Shown: positions 1 to 10,525, counted from the stretch's first letter. The stretch: DNA of 64,000 bases from Lacinutrix sp. Hel_I_90 (GCF_000934685.1 NZ_JYNQ01000001.1:2778501-2842500); one strand, 5' to 3'. Numbers and translations: made by a program. The notes: generated from the sequence alone by a model not told the origin.

Positions 1-90
1 AAATATAGGTAATTCCTTTAAAAAATGATAGTAATCTTTAGATACTTAAAAAAATGAATTTTGCAGACATATTAACAAGTGTTCATTGGT

Positions 91-151
91 ATTTCGCACG
101 CTTTTTAATCGCCTGAAAACTATCGTTTTAAGCTTTAAAAGCGTGCGAAAT
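91..151. repeat. Long inverted repeat upstream of mraZ
   Basis: The 15-base arms at 91-105 and 137-151 (ATTTCGCACGCTTTT and its exact complement) enclose a 31-base centre. The centre has a smaller inverted repeat, AAAAC-tatc-GTTTT (116-129). The arms could form a terminator for a gene left of the window or a binding site for a regulator. There is no T-run directly after the right arm, so a simple intrinsic terminator is not certain. Confidence 0.7.
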
Positions 152-193
152 CTCTTTTAAAAAGTATTACTCTAAAGACTATTTATCAACAAA

Positions 194-220
194 GTGGTAA
201 AATGTGGTAAATAGTGGTAA
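194..220 (+). promoter_or_regulatory. Three MraZ boxes
   Basis: GTGGTAA occurs three times at 194-200, 204-210 and 214-220, exactly 10 bp apart. MraZ proteins are known to bind short G-rich direct repeats with one-helical-turn spacing in front of their own operon. The array ends 8 bases before the promoter -7 element and covers the region where the -33 element should lie, so binding would be expected to repress the dcw operon. Confidence 0.8.
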
Positions 221-228
221 AATTTCGA

Positions 229-236
229 TATATTTG
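229..236 (+). promoter_or_regulatory. dcw operon promoter, -7 element
   Basis: TATATTTG at 229-236 is a perfect match to the Bacteroidota -7 consensus TAnnTTTG. It lies 32 bases before the mraZ start codon. No clean TTTG is seen at the -33 distance, where the MraZ boxes lie instead. Confidence 0.65.
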
Positions 237-268
237 AATTTAAAATCTCAACGACTCAAAAATACGTT

Positions 269-739
269 TTGAACTCATTAATAGGAACATACGAATGTAA
301 AGCAGATGCCAAAGGAAGGTTAATGCTGCCTGCTGCGCTTAAAAAGCAGTTGACGCCTGTGTTGCAAAATGGGTTTGTATTAAAGCGTGCTGTTTTTCAG
401 CCTTGTTTGGAATTGTATCCAATGGCGGAGTGGGAACTGTTGATGCAAAAAGTGAATAAGCTCAACCGATTCAAAAAGAAAAATAACGATTTTATTCGTC
501 GTTTTACGGCAGGTGTAAAAATGGTTGAGGTTGATACTAATGGGAGATTGTTAATTCCGAAAGACTTAATCAATTTCGCTGCTATTTCCAAAGATATTGT
601 AGTGTCTTCAGCGGTTAACATAGTAGAGATTTGGGATAAAGAAAAGTATGAACAAGCCATAGATGATGCGACTGTAGATTTTGCAGATTTAGCTGAAGAA
701 GTTATGGGCCAAGATGAAAGCGACGATGGAATATCATAA
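269..739 (+). CDS. mraZ: Transcriptional regulator MraZ
   Basis: This 156-residue protein has the two AbrB-like SpoVT/MraZ domains of the family. The first carries the typical start MNSLIGTYECKADAKGRL, and the second has the parallel motif VEVDTNGRLLIP near residue 88. MraZ is a ring-shaped DNA-binding protein that controls the division and cell wall operon it heads. The start is a TTG at 269. No in-frame ATG lies nearer the conserved beginning, and family members begin with this sequence. Three boxes for its own binding lie just upstream. Its end overlaps rsmH, which suggests translational coupling. Confidence 0.95.
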   Translation: MNSLIGTYECKADAKGRLMLPAALKKQLTPVLQNGFVLKRAVFQPCLELYPMAEWELLMQKVNKLNRFKKKNNDFIRRFTAGVKMVEVDTNGRLLIPKDLINFAAISKDIVVSSAVNIVEIWDKEKYEQAIDDATVDFADLAEEVMGQDESDDGIS

Positions 740-1622
740 CCCAGTATTATTAAAAGAAACTGTTGATGGTTTAAATATTAAAGAAGCCGGCGTTTATGTG
801 GATGTTACTTTTGGTGGTGGCGGGCACAGTAAAGAAATATTAAAGCGACTTGGTGATAAAGGGAGATTATTTGCGTTTGACCAAGATGTAGATGCGCTAG
901 AAAATACAATTGACGATTCCAGATTTACCCTTATACATGAGAATTTTAGATACATTAAGCGTTTTTTAAGATTTCATGGTGTTAAAGAAGTGGATGGCAT
1001 CTTAGCTGATTTTGGAGTCTCATCACATCAATTTGATGTTGCGTCACGTGGTTTTTCAACCCGTTTTGAAGCAGAGTTAGATATGCGAATGAATCAAAAC
1101 AATCAATTATCTGCTTACCATGTAATAAATGAATACGATGAAGCTCAGATTAAGCAGGTTTTATTGCAATATGGGGAGTTAAGAGCTGCGCCTGCAATGG
1201 CAAAAATGATAGTAGAGTATCGCGAAACCGAAGTGATAAAAACCAGTGATCAACTTAAAAGCGTTTTGAAATCATTTTTATCTCCAAAATACGAGAACAA
1301 AATATTGGCTCAGATATACCAAGCCATTCGAATTGAGGTGAATCAGGAAATAGAAGCTTTAAAAGAGTTTTTGCAACAAACACCAGAAATACTTAAGCCT
1401 AAAGGGCGAGTGAGCTTAATAAGCTACCACTCTTTAGAAGATCGATTAGTAAAACGATTTATAAGAAATGGATTGTTTGAAGGAGAACCCGAGCGCGACA
1501 TGTTTGGCAATTTTGAAGTGCCACTTAAAAAAGTTGGTGGTTTGATAGTTCCTTCTTCTGAAGAAATAAAAATGAACAATAGAGCAAGAAGTGCGAAGTT
1601 GCGCATTGCTGAAAAGCTTTAA
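726..1622 (+). CDS. rsmH: 16S rRNA (cytosine-1402-N4) methyltransferase RsmH
   Basis: RsmH (formerly MraW) methylates C1402 of 16S rRNA in the ribosomal P site using S-adenosylmethionine. The protein starts MEYHNPVLLKETVDG, followed by the SAM-binding loop VDVTFGGGGHS. Further on are ADFGVSSHQFD and a C-terminal RARSAKLR motif, all standard for the family. An in-frame ATG at 714 exists, but the ATG at 726 matches the usual family start, so I use it. It overlaps the mraZ end by 14 bases. About 298 residues, normal length. Confidence 0.96.
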   Translation: MEYHNPVLLKETVDGLNIKEAGVYVDVTFGGGGHSKEILKRLGDKGRLFAFDQDVDALENTIDDSRFTLIHENFRYIKRFLRFHGVKEVDGILADFGVSSHQFDVASRGFSTRFEAELDMRMNQNNQLSAYHVINEYDEAQIKQVLLQYGELRAAPAMAKMIVEYRETEVIKTSDQLKSVLKSFLSPKYENKILAQIYQAIRIEVNQEIEALKEFLQQTPEILKPKGRVSLISYHSLEDRLVKRFIRNGLFEGEPERDMFGNFEVPLKKVGGLIVPSSEEIKMNNRARSAKLRIAEKL

Positions 1623-1672
1623 TAATTATTAATTGGTCTCTTTAGGGAGGATGTCGCAAAGCGAGAGAAGGT

Positions 1673-1993
1673 ATGAAAAAAAACATCTATAGCATATTAA
1701 GAGGAACTTTTCTGGTGAGTGACGACTCCTTTAAGAATTGGAGAATGATCCTCTTTGTTTCTGTATTGGCTATAGTGATGATTGCTAGTTCGCATAGCGC
1801 CGATAAAAAAGTGTATGATATTGCAAGATTAGGTAATGAGGCAAAAGAATTGAGAAGTGCTTTTATAGATGGTAGAGGGCGGTTGATGGAATTGAAAAAA
1901 GAATCAGTGGTCTCTCAAAAAATGAAAGCGAAAGGCTTAAAAACCTCAGAGGTTCCGCCTCAAAAAATAAAAGTTAAACCACAACAAAACTAA
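1673..1993 (+). CDS. ftsL: FtsL-like cell division protein
   Basis: This is a 106-residue single-pass membrane protein between rsmH and the division transpeptidase, the normal place of ftsL. A hydrophobic segment at about residues 26-42 is followed by a short helical, charged region that could form the coiled coil FtsL uses with its partners. Sequence conservation in FtsL is low, so position and topology are the main evidence. The C-terminus is rich in Lys, Pro and Gln. The 50-base gap before it carries a GGATG-tcGCaaaGCGagag stretch resembling small repeats elsewhere in the window. Confidence 0.85.
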   Translation: MKKNIYSILRGTFLVSDDSFKNWRMILFVSVLAIVMIASSHSADKKVYDIARLGNEAKELRSAFIDGRGRLMELKKESVVSQKMKAKGLKTSEVPPQKIKVKPQQN

Positions 1994-2001
1994 GTTCACT
2001 C

Positions 2002-4002
2002 GTGGCAGTAAACGAAACGAACATATTAAACCGATTGTATTTTGTAGCTGGATGTATGTTCATCTTCGGCTTGGCTGTGGTTGTAAAATTATTAACCATC
2101 CAATTTATTAATGGAGATGATTATCGTGCTTTGGCAGAAGAGCGCACGGTTAAAAACGTTACCATTCCTTCAAATCGTGGTAATGTGTATTCTGTAAACG
2201 GAAACTTATTAGCGACTTCTATTCCTAAATACGATATTAGAATCGATACAAAGGCACCAAAGAAAAGCGTTTGGCAAAAAAATCTAGGACCGCTTTGTGA
2301 TTCCTTATCTAATTTTTCAGGAAAATCTTCAAGTTACCACAGAGAAGAATTAAGAAAAGCGCAAGCAAAAGAAAACAGATATTATTTGTTGGCTCGGGAT
2401 ATAGGGTATTCAGATTATTTAAGACTACGCAACTTTCCTTTGTTGGAATTGGGTGCTTTTAAAGGTGGATTAATTGTTGAGCAAAATACAAAACGTGAGC
2501 ATCCAATGGGAGGCATCTCAATGCGAACCATTGGCTACGAGAGAGAAGATGAAGATGGTAATATTACACGAGCAGGTATCGATGGTGCTTTTGGCGCTAA
2601 GTATTTACGTGGAAAAGACGGCCAACGCTGGAAACAAAAAATTGGTAAAGGGCAATGGAAGCCTATCGTAGATTATAATCAGGTGGAGCCAGAAGATGGT
2701 TATGATGTATACACGACTATCGATGTGAATGTGCAAGACATTGCGCATCATGCTTTATTGGAGCAGTTAGAAATGTATGATGCAGAGCATGGTTGTGTTG
2801 TGGTAATGGAAGTAAAAACAGGAGAGATTCGCGCCATTTCTAACTTAGGAAAAAGTAAAGCTGGAACCTATTATGAAAAACGGAATTATGCGGTTTGGGA
2901 ATCTCATGAGCCCGGTTCTACTTTCAAACTAATGGCCATTATGGCGGCTTTAGAAGATAAAGTTATTGACACCGCTACGGTTGTTGATACGCATATGGGA
3001 TCTAAGCGTTTTTATGGACGCTCAATTACAGATACGCGAGGTTATGGGAAAATATCTGCTGCCCAAGCTTTTGAAAAGTCTTCAAACATTGGTTTGGCTA
3101 CAATAATAGATGACCATTATTCTAAAAACCCTATGAAGTTTATCAAAATATTAGATAAATGGAGGCTGAATGAGACATTAGGCCTTCCTATACTAGGAGA
3201 AGGGAAGCCAAATATTCCAAGACCAGGAGATAATAACTGGAGTCGCAATGCGCTACCATCAATGGCTTATGGTTATAATTTAAGGTTAACACCATTACAA
3301 ACCTTAACCTTTTATAATGCTGTTGCCAATGGAGGTGAAATGGTGAAACCTCGATTTCTAAGAGAGGTAAAAGAGTTAGACAGGGAGATCGAAACCTTTA
3401 AAAAAGAAGTAAGAGTAAAACAAATCTGTTCTAAAGAAACAATTGAGAAGGCTCAAAAAATGATGGAAAATGTTGTGCTTCAGGGTACAGGTAGAAGTTT
3501 GTATTCGGAGTATTTTTCTATGGCTGGAAAAACAGGAACGGTTAGAACGGATTATAGCAATTTTGAGGAATGGAAAAAGGATAAGAAATATATTTCTTCA
3601 TTTGTAGGGTATTTTCCAGTTGAAAATCCTAAATATTCCTGCATTGTGGTGATTCATAAGCCAAGTATTGAGGTCGGGTATTATGGTGCTGATGTTACGG
3701 GTCCAGTGTTTAAACGTATTGCTCAAAAGATTTTTACAGACACACCGATTATTGATGAAATTGAGTCACTGGAAGTGGCGAATGTTTCAGTAAAAAAAGA
3801 ATTTCAGCAGTTTTATAAGACAGAAAAAGTCTATTTAACAATCATGCCAAATGTTATTGGTTTGCCAACGATGGATGCTGTGGCCTTATGTGAAAATATG
3901 GGTTTGAAAGTAAAAATGGCTGGTGTGGGTGTTGTGAAGTCGCAATCCATACCTAAAGGAGATAAAGTTAAAAAAAATCAAATAATAGTTTTAGAAATCT
4001 AG
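2002..4002 (+). CDS. ftsI: Division-specific peptidoglycan transpeptidase (PBP3/FtsI)
   Basis: This is a class B penicillin-binding protein of 666 residues that cross-links septal peptidoglycan. An N-terminal membrane anchor (about residues 13-33) is followed by the dimerisation domain. The transpeptidase domain has all three motifs: catalytic S306 in STFK (306-309), SSN (360-362) and KTGT (510-513). The last 55 residues form one PASTA domain (MPNVIGLPTMDAVAL). A PASTA domain is usual in FtsI of Bacteroidota but absent from E. coli FtsI. The start is GTG at 2002. The stop overlaps the murE start by one base. Confidence 0.96.
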   Translation: MAVNETNILNRLYFVAGCMFIFGLAVVVKLLTIQFINGDDYRALAEERTVKNVTIPSNRGNVYSVNGNLLATSIPKYDIRIDTKAPKKSVWQKNLGPLCDSLSNFSGKSSSYHREELRKAQAKENRYYLLARDIGYSDYLRLRNFPLLELGAFKGGLIVEQNTKREHPMGGISMRTIGYEREDEDGNITRAGIDGAFGAKYLRGKDGQRWKQKIGKGQWKPIVDYNQVEPEDGYDVYTTIDVNVQDIAHHALLEQLEMYDAEHGCVVVMEVKTGEIRAISNLGKSKAGTYYEKRNYAVWESHEPGSTFKLMAIMAALEDKVIDTATVVDTHMGSKRFYGRSITDTRGYGKISAAQAFEKSSNIGLATIIDDHYSKNPMKFIKILDKWRLNETLGLPILGEGKPNIPRPGDNNWSRNALPSMAYGYNLRLTPLQTLTFYNAVANGGEMVKPRFLREVKELDREIETFKKEVRVKQICSKETIEKAQKMMENVVLQGTGRSLYSEYFSMAGKTGTVRTDYSNFEEWKKDKKYISSFVGYFPVENPKYSCIVVIHKPSIEVGYYGADVTGPVFKRIAQKIFTDTPIIDEIESLEVANVSVKKEFQQFYKTEKVYLTIMPNVIGLPTMDAVALCENMGLKVKMAGVGVVKSQSIPKGDKVKKNQIIVLEI

Positions 4003-5465
4003 TGAACTCATTAATCGACATATTATATAAAGTGACCATAAATAAAGTGGTTGGAAGCACCACTGTTTCTGTTCGCGACATTCATTTTAACTCAAAAAGT
4101 ATTGGGTTAAATGATGTATTCGTGGCGATAAAAGGAAGTGTTTCAGATGGTCATAATTACATTGAAAATGCCGTGCAGCAAGGTGCATTGGTTGTAATCT
4201 GTGAACATTTACCAAAGGTGTTACAAGAAGGTGTAAGTTATATTGTTGTAGATAACTCGAGCAAAGCGTTGGCTATAATGGCGTCTAATTATTATGGTAA
4301 TCCGTCGTCTAATTTAAGATTAGTAGGGGTCACTGGAACAAATGGAAAGACTACAATTGCAACCTTACTTTATCAGTTATTTAAAAAAGCAGGGTACAAA
4401 GTAGGGTTGTTGTCTACGGTTATTATAAAAGTCAATGATAAGGACTATAAGGCAACGCATACCACACCAGATTCTCTAACCATTAATCGGTATTTAAAAG
4501 AGATGAATGATGAAGGGGTTGAGTTTTGCTTTATGGAAGTGAGCTCACACGGTATTCATCAAAATAGAACAGAAGGGTTAGCATTCGCTGGGGGTATTTT
4601 TACAAACCTATCCCATGATCATTTAGATTATCACGACAACTTTGCTGAGTATCGTGATGTTAAAAAGTACTTCTTTGATCATTTAAGTTCAAAAGCGTTC
4701 GTGTTGGTAAATGCCGATGATAAAAATGGCGCAGTAATGCTTCAGAACACTAAGGCTAAAGCCTATAAATATGCATTAAAAAGTTACGCAGATTATAAGG
4801 CTCAGATTTTAGAGAATTCGTTTAGCGGCATGTTGTTAAAGCTAAATGATAATGAAGTATGGACCCGATTAATTGGGAATTTTAATGCATACAATGTCTT
4901 AGCTATTTATGCTACTGCGGAATTATTGGGATTAAAAACGGAAGAAATTTTAAGATTAATTAGTGAATTGGAAAGTGTTAGTGGGCGCTTTCAGTATCTC
5001 GTTTCCGATGAGAAAATTACAGCTATTGTAGATTATGCACATACACCAGATGCGCTAAAAAATGTACTGGAAACTATTAATGCCATTCGCACTAAAAACG
5101 AAAAGCTAATTACTGTTGTAGGCTGTGGTGGGGATCGTGATACAACCAAGCGACCTAAAATGGGACACATTGCTTCGGCATTAAGTACGAAAGTCATTTT
5201 TACAAGTGATAATCCAAGAACAGAAGTTCCTGAAGTGATTATAGCGGACATAGAAAAAGGTGTTGCCTCTGAGAATTTTAAAAAGACCTTATCGATTGTT
5301 GATAGGAAACAAGCGATAAAAACGGCTTGCCAATTAGCAGAGTCAGGTGATATTATTTTGATCGCTGGTAAAGGTCATGAAACCTACCAAGAAATAAATG
5401 GAAAGCGTACGGATTTTGATGATTACCAAATAGTAGAAGAATTATTAAAGCAATTACAGAAATAA
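4002..5465 (+). CDS. murE: UDP-MurNAc-tripeptide synthetase MurE (meso-DAP type)
   Basis: MurE adds the third amino acid of the peptidoglycan stem to UDP-MurNAc-L-Ala-D-Glu with ATP. The 487-residue protein has the P-loop [10 protein letters not shown] near residue 110. The motif DNPR (403-406) is the signature of enzymes that select meso-diaminopimelate rather than lysine. The C-terminal loop GKGHETYQ is also typical. It starts with GTG at 4002, sharing one base with the ftsI stop (tcTAGTGaa), so translation is probably coupled. Confidence 0.96.
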   Translation: MNSLIDILYKVTINKVVGSTTVSVRDIHFNSKSIGLNDVFVAIKGSVSDGHNYIENAVQQGALVVICEHLPKVLQEGVSYIVVDNSSKALAIMASNYYGNPSSNLRLVGVTGTNGKTTIATLLYQLFKKAGYKVGLLSTVIIKVNDKDYKATHTTPDSLTINRYLKEMNDEGVEFCFMEVSSHGIHQNRTEGLAFAGGIFTNLSHDHLDYHDNFAEYRDVKKYFFDHLSSKAFVLVNADDKNGAVMLQNTKAKAYKYALKSYADYKAQILENSFSGMLLKLNDNEVWTRLIGNFNAYNVLAIYATAELLGLKTEEILRLISELESVSGRFQYLVSDEKITAIVDYAHTPDALKNVLETINAIRTKNEKLITVVGCGGDRDTTKRPKMGHIASALSTKVIFTSDNPRTEVPEVIIADIEKGVASENFKKTLSIVDRKQAIKTACQLAESGDIILIAGKGHETYQEINGKRTDFDDYQIVEELLKQLQK

Positions 5466-5466
5466 C

Positions 5467-6699
5467 ATGTTGTACTATCTATTCGAATATTTAGAAAAAG
5501 AATTTCAGTTAACAGGGGCGAGTGTGTTTCAATTCATCACCTTTCGTGCTGCTTTGGCTATCATCCTGTCGTTGCTGTTTTCTACGATTTTCGGAAAGAA
5601 AATTATACGCTTATTACAGAAAAAACAAGTAGGAGAATCAGTAAGAGATTTAGGTTTAGACGGGCAGGTTGAAAAAGCTGGAACCCCAACAATGGGAGGC
5701 TTAATCATCATTTTTTCAACGTTGATACCAGTGTTGTTATTAGCAAAGTTGGACAATATTTATGTTATTCTGCTAATCGTTACCACGGTTTGGATGGGCT
5801 TAGTAGGTTTTGCTGACGACTATATAAAAGTATTCAAAAAAGATAAGGCAGGCTTAAGTGGTAAGTTTAAAGTTTTAGGTCAAGTTGGTTTAGGTGTTTT
5901 TGTGGGTTCTATTATGTATTTCCATCCCCATGTAACCATTAGACAGGAAAAAACAAATCCTGTTTATGAAACTGAAAGAATAACACAAAATTCTGAGGCA
6001 GAGTTTAGAGCGGAGGAACAATCGCTTAAAACCACCATTCCTTTTGTAAAAGATAATGAGTTCGATTATGCTCAAATTACATCGTGGTTTGGTGACGCTA
6101 CTGGTAAATATGCTTGGTTAATTTTTATTCCAATTGTTATATTCATCGTTACAGCAGTATCCAACGGTGCTAATTTAACTGATGGCATTGATGGCTTAGC
6201 AGCAGGGAGTTCCGCCATAATTGTCTTTGCGCTAGCCATTTTTGCTTTCATTTCAGGAAACTTCGTCTTTTCAGATTATCTCAATGTGATGTTTATTCCA
6301 CGACTGGGTGAATTAGTAGTGTTTATAGCGGCATTTGTTGGTGCGCTTATCGGTTTTCTGTGGTACAATACGTATCCAGCACAAGTATTTATGGGAGACA
6401 CAGGTAGTTTAACTATTGGAGGTGTGATTGCAGTAATCGCAATTGCTGTTAGAAAAGAATTACTAATTCCATTATTGTGTGGGATTTTTTTCGCGGAATC
6501 ATTGTCCGTTATTTTACAGGTAACATGGTTTAAATACACGAAAAAGAAACTTGGAGAAGGACGGCGTATTTTTAAAATGGCGCCACTGCATCACCACTAT
6601 CAAAAGGGTGGCTATCATGAAAGTAAAATAGTAACACGCTTTTGGATTGTAGGCATATTACTAGCAATACTGTCAATAGTGACATTGAAATTAAGATAA
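5467..6699 (+). CDS. mraY: Phospho-MurNAc-pentapeptide transferase MraY
   Basis: MraY is an integral membrane enzyme that makes lipid I by moving phospho-MurNAc-pentapeptide to undecaprenyl phosphate. Conserved pieces are the aspartate pair in GFADDYIKV (D117, D118), [12 protein letters not shown] (D239, D242) and the [11 protein letters not shown] loop near residue 373. At 410 residues it is longer than the usual ~360. The extra length is a charged hydrophilic insertion at about residues 153-213, which I believe is shared by Bacteroidota enzymes. It starts one base after the murE stop. Confidence 0.95.
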   Translation: MLYYLFEYLEKEFQLTGASVFQFITFRAALAIILSLLFSTIFGKKIIRLLQKKQVGESVRDLGLDGQVEKAGTPTMGGLIIIFSTLIPVLLLAKLDNIYVILLIVTTVWMGLVGFADDYIKVFKKDKAGLSGKFKVLGQVGLGVFVGSIMYFHPHVTIRQEKTNPVYETERITQNSEAEFRAEEQSLKTTIPFVKDNEFDYAQITSWFGDATGKYAWLIFIPIVIFIVTAVSNGANLTDGIDGLAAGSSAIIVFALAIFAFISGNFVFSDYLNVMFIPRLGELVVFIAAFVGALIGFLWYNTYPAQVFMGDTGSLTIGGVIAVIAIAVRKELLIPLLCGIFFAESLSVILQVTWFKYTKKKLGEGRRIFKMAPLHHHYQKGGYHESKIVTRFWIVGILLAILSIVTLKLR

Positions 6700-6742
6700 T
6701 TAAATAGTACACGAAGCATAGTTGAAACGCTTCGTTTTAGAA

Positions 6743-8080
6743 ATGAAAAAACAGAGGTTAGTCATATTAGGAGGAGGCGAAAGCGGAGTAGGTACAGCGC
6801 TTTTAGGAGTAGCAAAAGGGTATGAGGTTTTTGTTTCGGATAAAGGAATGATAAAAGAAAAGTACAAAGAAGTTCTTAGACATCATGAGATTGAATGGGA
6901 AGAAGAACAGCATACCGCTGCTAAAATTTTAAATGCAGATGTGGTGATGAAGAGTCCGGGGATTCCAGATAGCGTTGCCTTAGTGCAGCAGCTTATAAAA
7001 AAAGAAATCCCAGTAATTTCTGAAATTGAATTTGCTTCAAAATACACGAATGCCACTTTGATTGGGGTTACGGGAAGCAATGGAAAAACAACAACCGCAT
7101 CATTAACACATCATATTTTAAAACAAGAATTAAATGTAGGCTTGGCTGGGAATATTGGTGACAGTTTTGCAAAACAGATTTTAGACTTTGATTTTGAAAA
7201 CTACGTCTTAGAGATTAGTAGTTTTCAGTTAGATGGGATTGTAGATTTTAAACCAAAAATAGCTGTCTTAACCAATATTACGCCAGATCATTTAGATCGC
7301 TACGAGTATAAGTTTGAAAATTATATCAATTCAAAATTCAGAATTGCTCTAAATCAAACCAAAGACGACTATTTAATTTATGATGCAGATGATGAGGTCA
7401 TTAAAAAGTGGCTCGATGAAAACGACATTCAATCCACATTACTGCCCTTTTCTTTGGTTAAAACCATTGAAAATGGGGCTTATTTAGATAAAAAGAATAT
7501 AAAAATAACAATAAATAACGACCAGATAATTATGCCAACAAACGATTTAGCCTTAGAAGGAAAACACAATATAAAAAATGCAATGGCTGCCTCAACGGTA
7601 GCGCATTTGCTAAAAATTAGAAAGCAAACCATTCGTGAAAGCTTAGAGAATTTCCATGGTGTTGAGCATCGTTTAGAGCAAGTGCTTAAAATTAATAAAG
7701 TACAATACATTAATGACTCTAAGGCCACAAATGTTAATGCGACCTATTATGCTTTAGAGAGTATGGATGCGCCAACCGTTTGGATTGTTGGTGGTACAGA
7801 TAAAGGGAATGAATATACAGAGTTATTTCCATTTGTAAATGAAAAGGTAAAAGCGATTATCTGTTTAGGGGTTGATAATGATAAGCTCTTGGAAAATTTC
7901 GGTAACATGGTAGATATTATTGTGGAAACTCAGTTTATGAGTGAGGCGGTGAAAATAGCCTATAGAATTGCTGAAGCTGGAGATAACGTTTTATTATCAC
8001 CTGCTTGTGCAAGTTTCGATTTATTTGAAAACTATGAAGATCGTGGGCGTCAATTTAAAGATGCGGTAAGAAATTTATAG
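6743..8080 (+). CDS. murD: UDP-MurNAc-L-alanine:D-glutamate ligase MurD
   Basis: MurD adds D-glutamate to UDP-MurNAc-L-Ala using ATP. The N-terminal nucleotide-sugar domain begins KKQRLVILGGGESGVG, the P-loop is GVTGSNGKTTTA near residue 110, and NDSKATN, found in MurD, is present. An in-frame TTG lies at 6722. The ATG at 6743 puts the first Rossmann strand at the usual distance, so I prefer it (about 445 residues). A 150-base gap with two hairpins separates it from ftsW. Confidence 0.94.
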   Translation: MKKQRLVILGGGESGVGTALLGVAKGYEVFVSDKGMIKEKYKEVLRHHEIEWEEEQHTAAKILNADVVMKSPGIPDSVALVQQLIKKEIPVISEIEFASKYTNATLIGVTGSNGKTTTASLTHHILKQELNVGLAGNIGDSFAKQILDFDFENYVLEISSFQLDGIVDFKPKIAVLTNITPDHLDRYEYKFENYINSKFRIALNQTKDDYLIYDADDEVIKKWLDENDIQSTLLPFSLVKTIENGAYLDKKNIKITINNDQIIMPTNDLALEGKHNIKNAMAASTVAHLLKIRKQTIRESLENFHGVEHRLEQVLKINKVQYINDSKATNVNATYYALESMDAPTVWIVGGTDKGNEYTELFPFVNEKVKAIICLGVDNDKLLENFGNMVDIIVETQFMSEAVKIAYRIAEAGDNVLLSPACASFDLFENYEDRGRQFKDAVRNL

Positions 8081-8214
8081 CCCCTTTTCATTCTTTCTAA
8101 GGGGAATGCATTAATGAGGAAATTGAGGAATGATATAATTAACATTAAATAAGTCTTCCCTTTAAGAAATGGAAGATCAACGAATAAAAAAATAAATTAA
8201 TAACGCGTGCGTTA
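8081..8214 (+). other. murD-ftsW spacer with two inverted repeats
   Basis: CCCCTT (8081-8086) pairs with AAGGGG (8099-8104) directly after the murD stop. TAACGC-GT-GCGTTA lies at 8201-8214, just before ftsW. Neither is followed by a T-run. They could be RNA processing or partial attenuation sites inside the operon. No gene is seen here. Confidence 0.5.
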
Positions 8215-8231
8215 AGAGGTTTGAAGTACAA

Positions 8232-9431
8232 ATGGGAATGCAAAAACTATTCAAAAATATAAAAGGAGACCGATTAATTTGGGCAATAGCAGCCTTACTT
8301 GCTATTTTCTCATTTTTACCTGTGTACAGTGCTGCGAGTAATTTGGCATATGTTGGTGGTAGTACAAATACCTTTTCTTTTTTTGTAAAGCACTTTATGC
8401 ATTTGTTTTTAGGGTTTTCAATTATGTACGGCGTACATAAAATACCATATCGTTATTTCCGTGGCTTGTCGATGGTTATGATTCCTATTGTTTTGATTTT
8501 ATTAGTGGTTACCGTTTTGCAAGGCACAACAATTGCGGGCGCCAATGCTAGTCGCTGGATTCGTATCCCTTTTGTTAATATGTCTTTTCAAACTTCTACT
8601 TTGGCATCCGTTGTACTCATGGTGTATGTGGCGCGATACATGTCTAAAATGAAAGATGAACAAATCACTTTTAAAGACTCTATTTTACCCCTTTGGTTGC
8701 CCGTGTTTTTAATGCTAGCATTAATACTACCGTCTAACTTTTCTACAACGGCGCTTATCTTTTTAATGGTTGTAATACTGGTTTTTTTAGGGGGGTATCC
8801 TATTCGTTATTTGGTCGCTATTGTTGGCGCAGGCATCTTAGGGTTAGCTTTATTTGTAGTTGTTGCTAAGGCATTCCCAGAGGCTATGCCAAACAGGATT
8901 GATACCTGGATGAGTCGTATAGAAAGCTTCACAGATGAAGGAGATACAGAGGCAGATTATCAAATAGAAAAAGCAAAAATAGCCATTGCCTCAGGCTATA
9001 TTACAGGTGTTGGTCCTGGGAAAAGCACGCAGAAAAACTTTTTACCACAATCCTCTTCCGATTTTATTTTTGCGATTATTATTGAAGAGTTTGGGTTGAT
9101 AGGGGGCATATTTTTAATGACCATGTATATGTGGTTGTTATTTAGAATAGTCATAGTCTCACAAAAAGCAGATACTATTTTTGGTAAATTATTAGTACTA
9201 GGGGTTGGTTTACCAATCGTATTTCAAGCCATGATAAATATGGCTGTAGCTGTAGAGTTATTTCCAGTAACTGGTCAAACCTTACCATTGGTAAGTAGTG
9301 GGGGAACCTCTATTTGGATGACCTGTTTAGCCATAGGAATCATTCTTAGTGTAAGTGCGAAAAGAGAAGAAATTAAAGAACAAGAAAATACAGAAGATAA
9401 TCCGTTAGAAATTCTTTCGGAAGCAATATAA
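8232..9431 (+). CDS. ftsW: Septal peptidoglycan glycosyltransferase FtsW
   Basis: FtsW is a SEDS-family polytopic membrane protein that polymerises lipid II at the division site together with FtsI. The 399 residues show about ten hydrophobic segments. Typical stretches are GANASRWI in the middle and the C-terminal [16 protein letters not shown], the classic SEDS signature. The charged C-tail ([14 protein letters not shown]) is cytoplasmic. The stop overlaps the murG start by one base. Confidence 0.95.
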   Translation: MGMQKLFKNIKGDRLIWAIAALLAIFSFLPVYSAASNLAYVGGSTNTFSFFVKHFMHLFLGFSIMYGVHKIPYRYFRGLSMVMIPIVLILLVVTVLQGTTIAGANASRWIRIPFVNMSFQTSTLASVVLMVYVARYMSKMKDEQITFKDSILPLWLPVFLMLALILPSNFSTTALIFLMVVILVFLGGYPIRYLVAIVGAGILGLALFVVVAKAFPEAMPNRIDTWMSRIESFTDEGDTEADYQIEKAKIAIASGYITGVGPGKSTQKNFLPQSSSDFIFAIIIEEFGLIGGIFLMTMYMWLLFRIVIVSQKADTIFGKLLVLGVGLPIVFQAMINMAVAVELFPVTGQTLPLVSSGGTSIWMTCLAIGIILSVSAKREEIKEQENTEDNPLEILSEAI

Positions 9432-10525
9432 TGAACACTTATAAAATCATATTATCTGGAGGCGGAACTGGTGGCCACATCTATCCTGCAATAGCTATAG
9501 CGAACGAATTGAAATCGCGTTTTCCTGACGCTGAATTTTTATTTGTAGGTGCAAAAGACCGTATGGAAATGGAGAAAGTACCACAGGCAGGTTATGAAAT
9601 TAAAGGCTTGTGGATTTCAGGTATTCAAAGAAAACTAACGGTGAAGAACATGATGTTTCCTTTTAAATTAGTGAATAGCCTTTGGAATGCCAGAAAAATT
9701 GTTAACAATTTCAAGCCAGATGTAGCGATTGGAACAGGCGGGTTTGCTAGTGGTCCGTTATTACATGTGGCTGCTTTAAAAGGGATACCAAGCTTAATAC
9801 AAGAGCAGAATTCCTATCCGGGAATCACAAACAAATTATTATCAAAAAAAGTACAGAAAATTTGTGTGGCTTATGATGGTTTAGAGCGTTTTTTCCCTAA
9901 GAATAAAATTATCAAAACAGGAAATCCGGTACGACAGGATTTATTAGATATTAATTCTAAAAAATCAGAAGCTTTAAAACATTTCAACTTAGTTGAAGAT
10001 AAAAAAACACTGTTAGTGCTAGGAGGAAGTCTGGGGGCAAAAGCGATAAATGAATTAATAAAAAATGAAATAGAGTTTCTGCAAATGCAGAATTTACAAA
10101 TCATTTGGCAATGCGGGAAATTGTATTACGACGATTACAAAATTGTTGGTCATACAAAAAATGTCCAGGTACATGCCTTTATAAATAAAATGGATTATGC
10201 TTATGCCGCGGCAGATTTTATTATTTCTCGCGCAGGAGCAGGCTCTGTTTCAGAATTATGTATCGTTGGAAAACCGGTCATTTTTGTGCCTTCTCCTTAT
10301 GTAGCAGAAGATCATCAAACTAAAAATGCAATGGCTGTGGTTAAAGAAAATGCTGCAATGATGATTGCTCAGGAAGATTTGAATGTAGATTTTGAGAATA
10401 AGTTTTCACAGTTAGTTGCTTCAGTAGAAAGGCAAAATGAATTAAGTAGTAATATTAAAAAACTAGCATTAGAAAATGCTACAAAAGAAATAGTTGATGA
10501 AGTTGAAAAACTTCTAAAAAAATAA
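9431..10525 (+). CDS. murG: Lipid II synthase MurG
   Basis: MurG is a GT-B glycosyltransferase at the inner face of the membrane. It adds GlcNAc from UDP-GlcNAc to lipid I, giving lipid II. The N-terminal glycine loop [14 protein letters not shown] and the C-terminal donor-site segment [11 protein letters not shown], followed by [14 protein letters not shown], are diagnostic. 364 residues, normal length. The ATG overlaps the last base of ftsW. Confidence 0.96.
   Translation: MNTYKIILSGGGTGGHIYPAIAIANELKSRFPDAEFLFVGAKDRMEMEKVPQAGYEIKGLWISGIQRKLTVKNMMFPFKLVNSLWNARKIVNNFKPDVAIGTGGFASGPLLHVAALKGIPSLIQEQNSYPGITNKLLSKKVQKICVAYDGLERFFPKNKIIKTGNPVRQDLLDINSKKSEALKHFNLVEDKKTLLVLGGSLGAKAINELIKNEIEFLQMQNLQIIWQCGKLYYDDYKIVGHTKNVQVHAFINKMDYAYAAADFIISRAGAGSVSELCIVGKPVIFVPSPYVAEDHQTKNAMAVVKENAAMMIAQEDLNVDFENKFSQLVASVERQNELSSNIKKLALENATKEIVDEVEKLLKK

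Noticed and set aside
714-725. Upstream ATG of rsmH at 714
   Set aside because: The ATG at 726 matches the usual start of the family; the four extra residues have no support.
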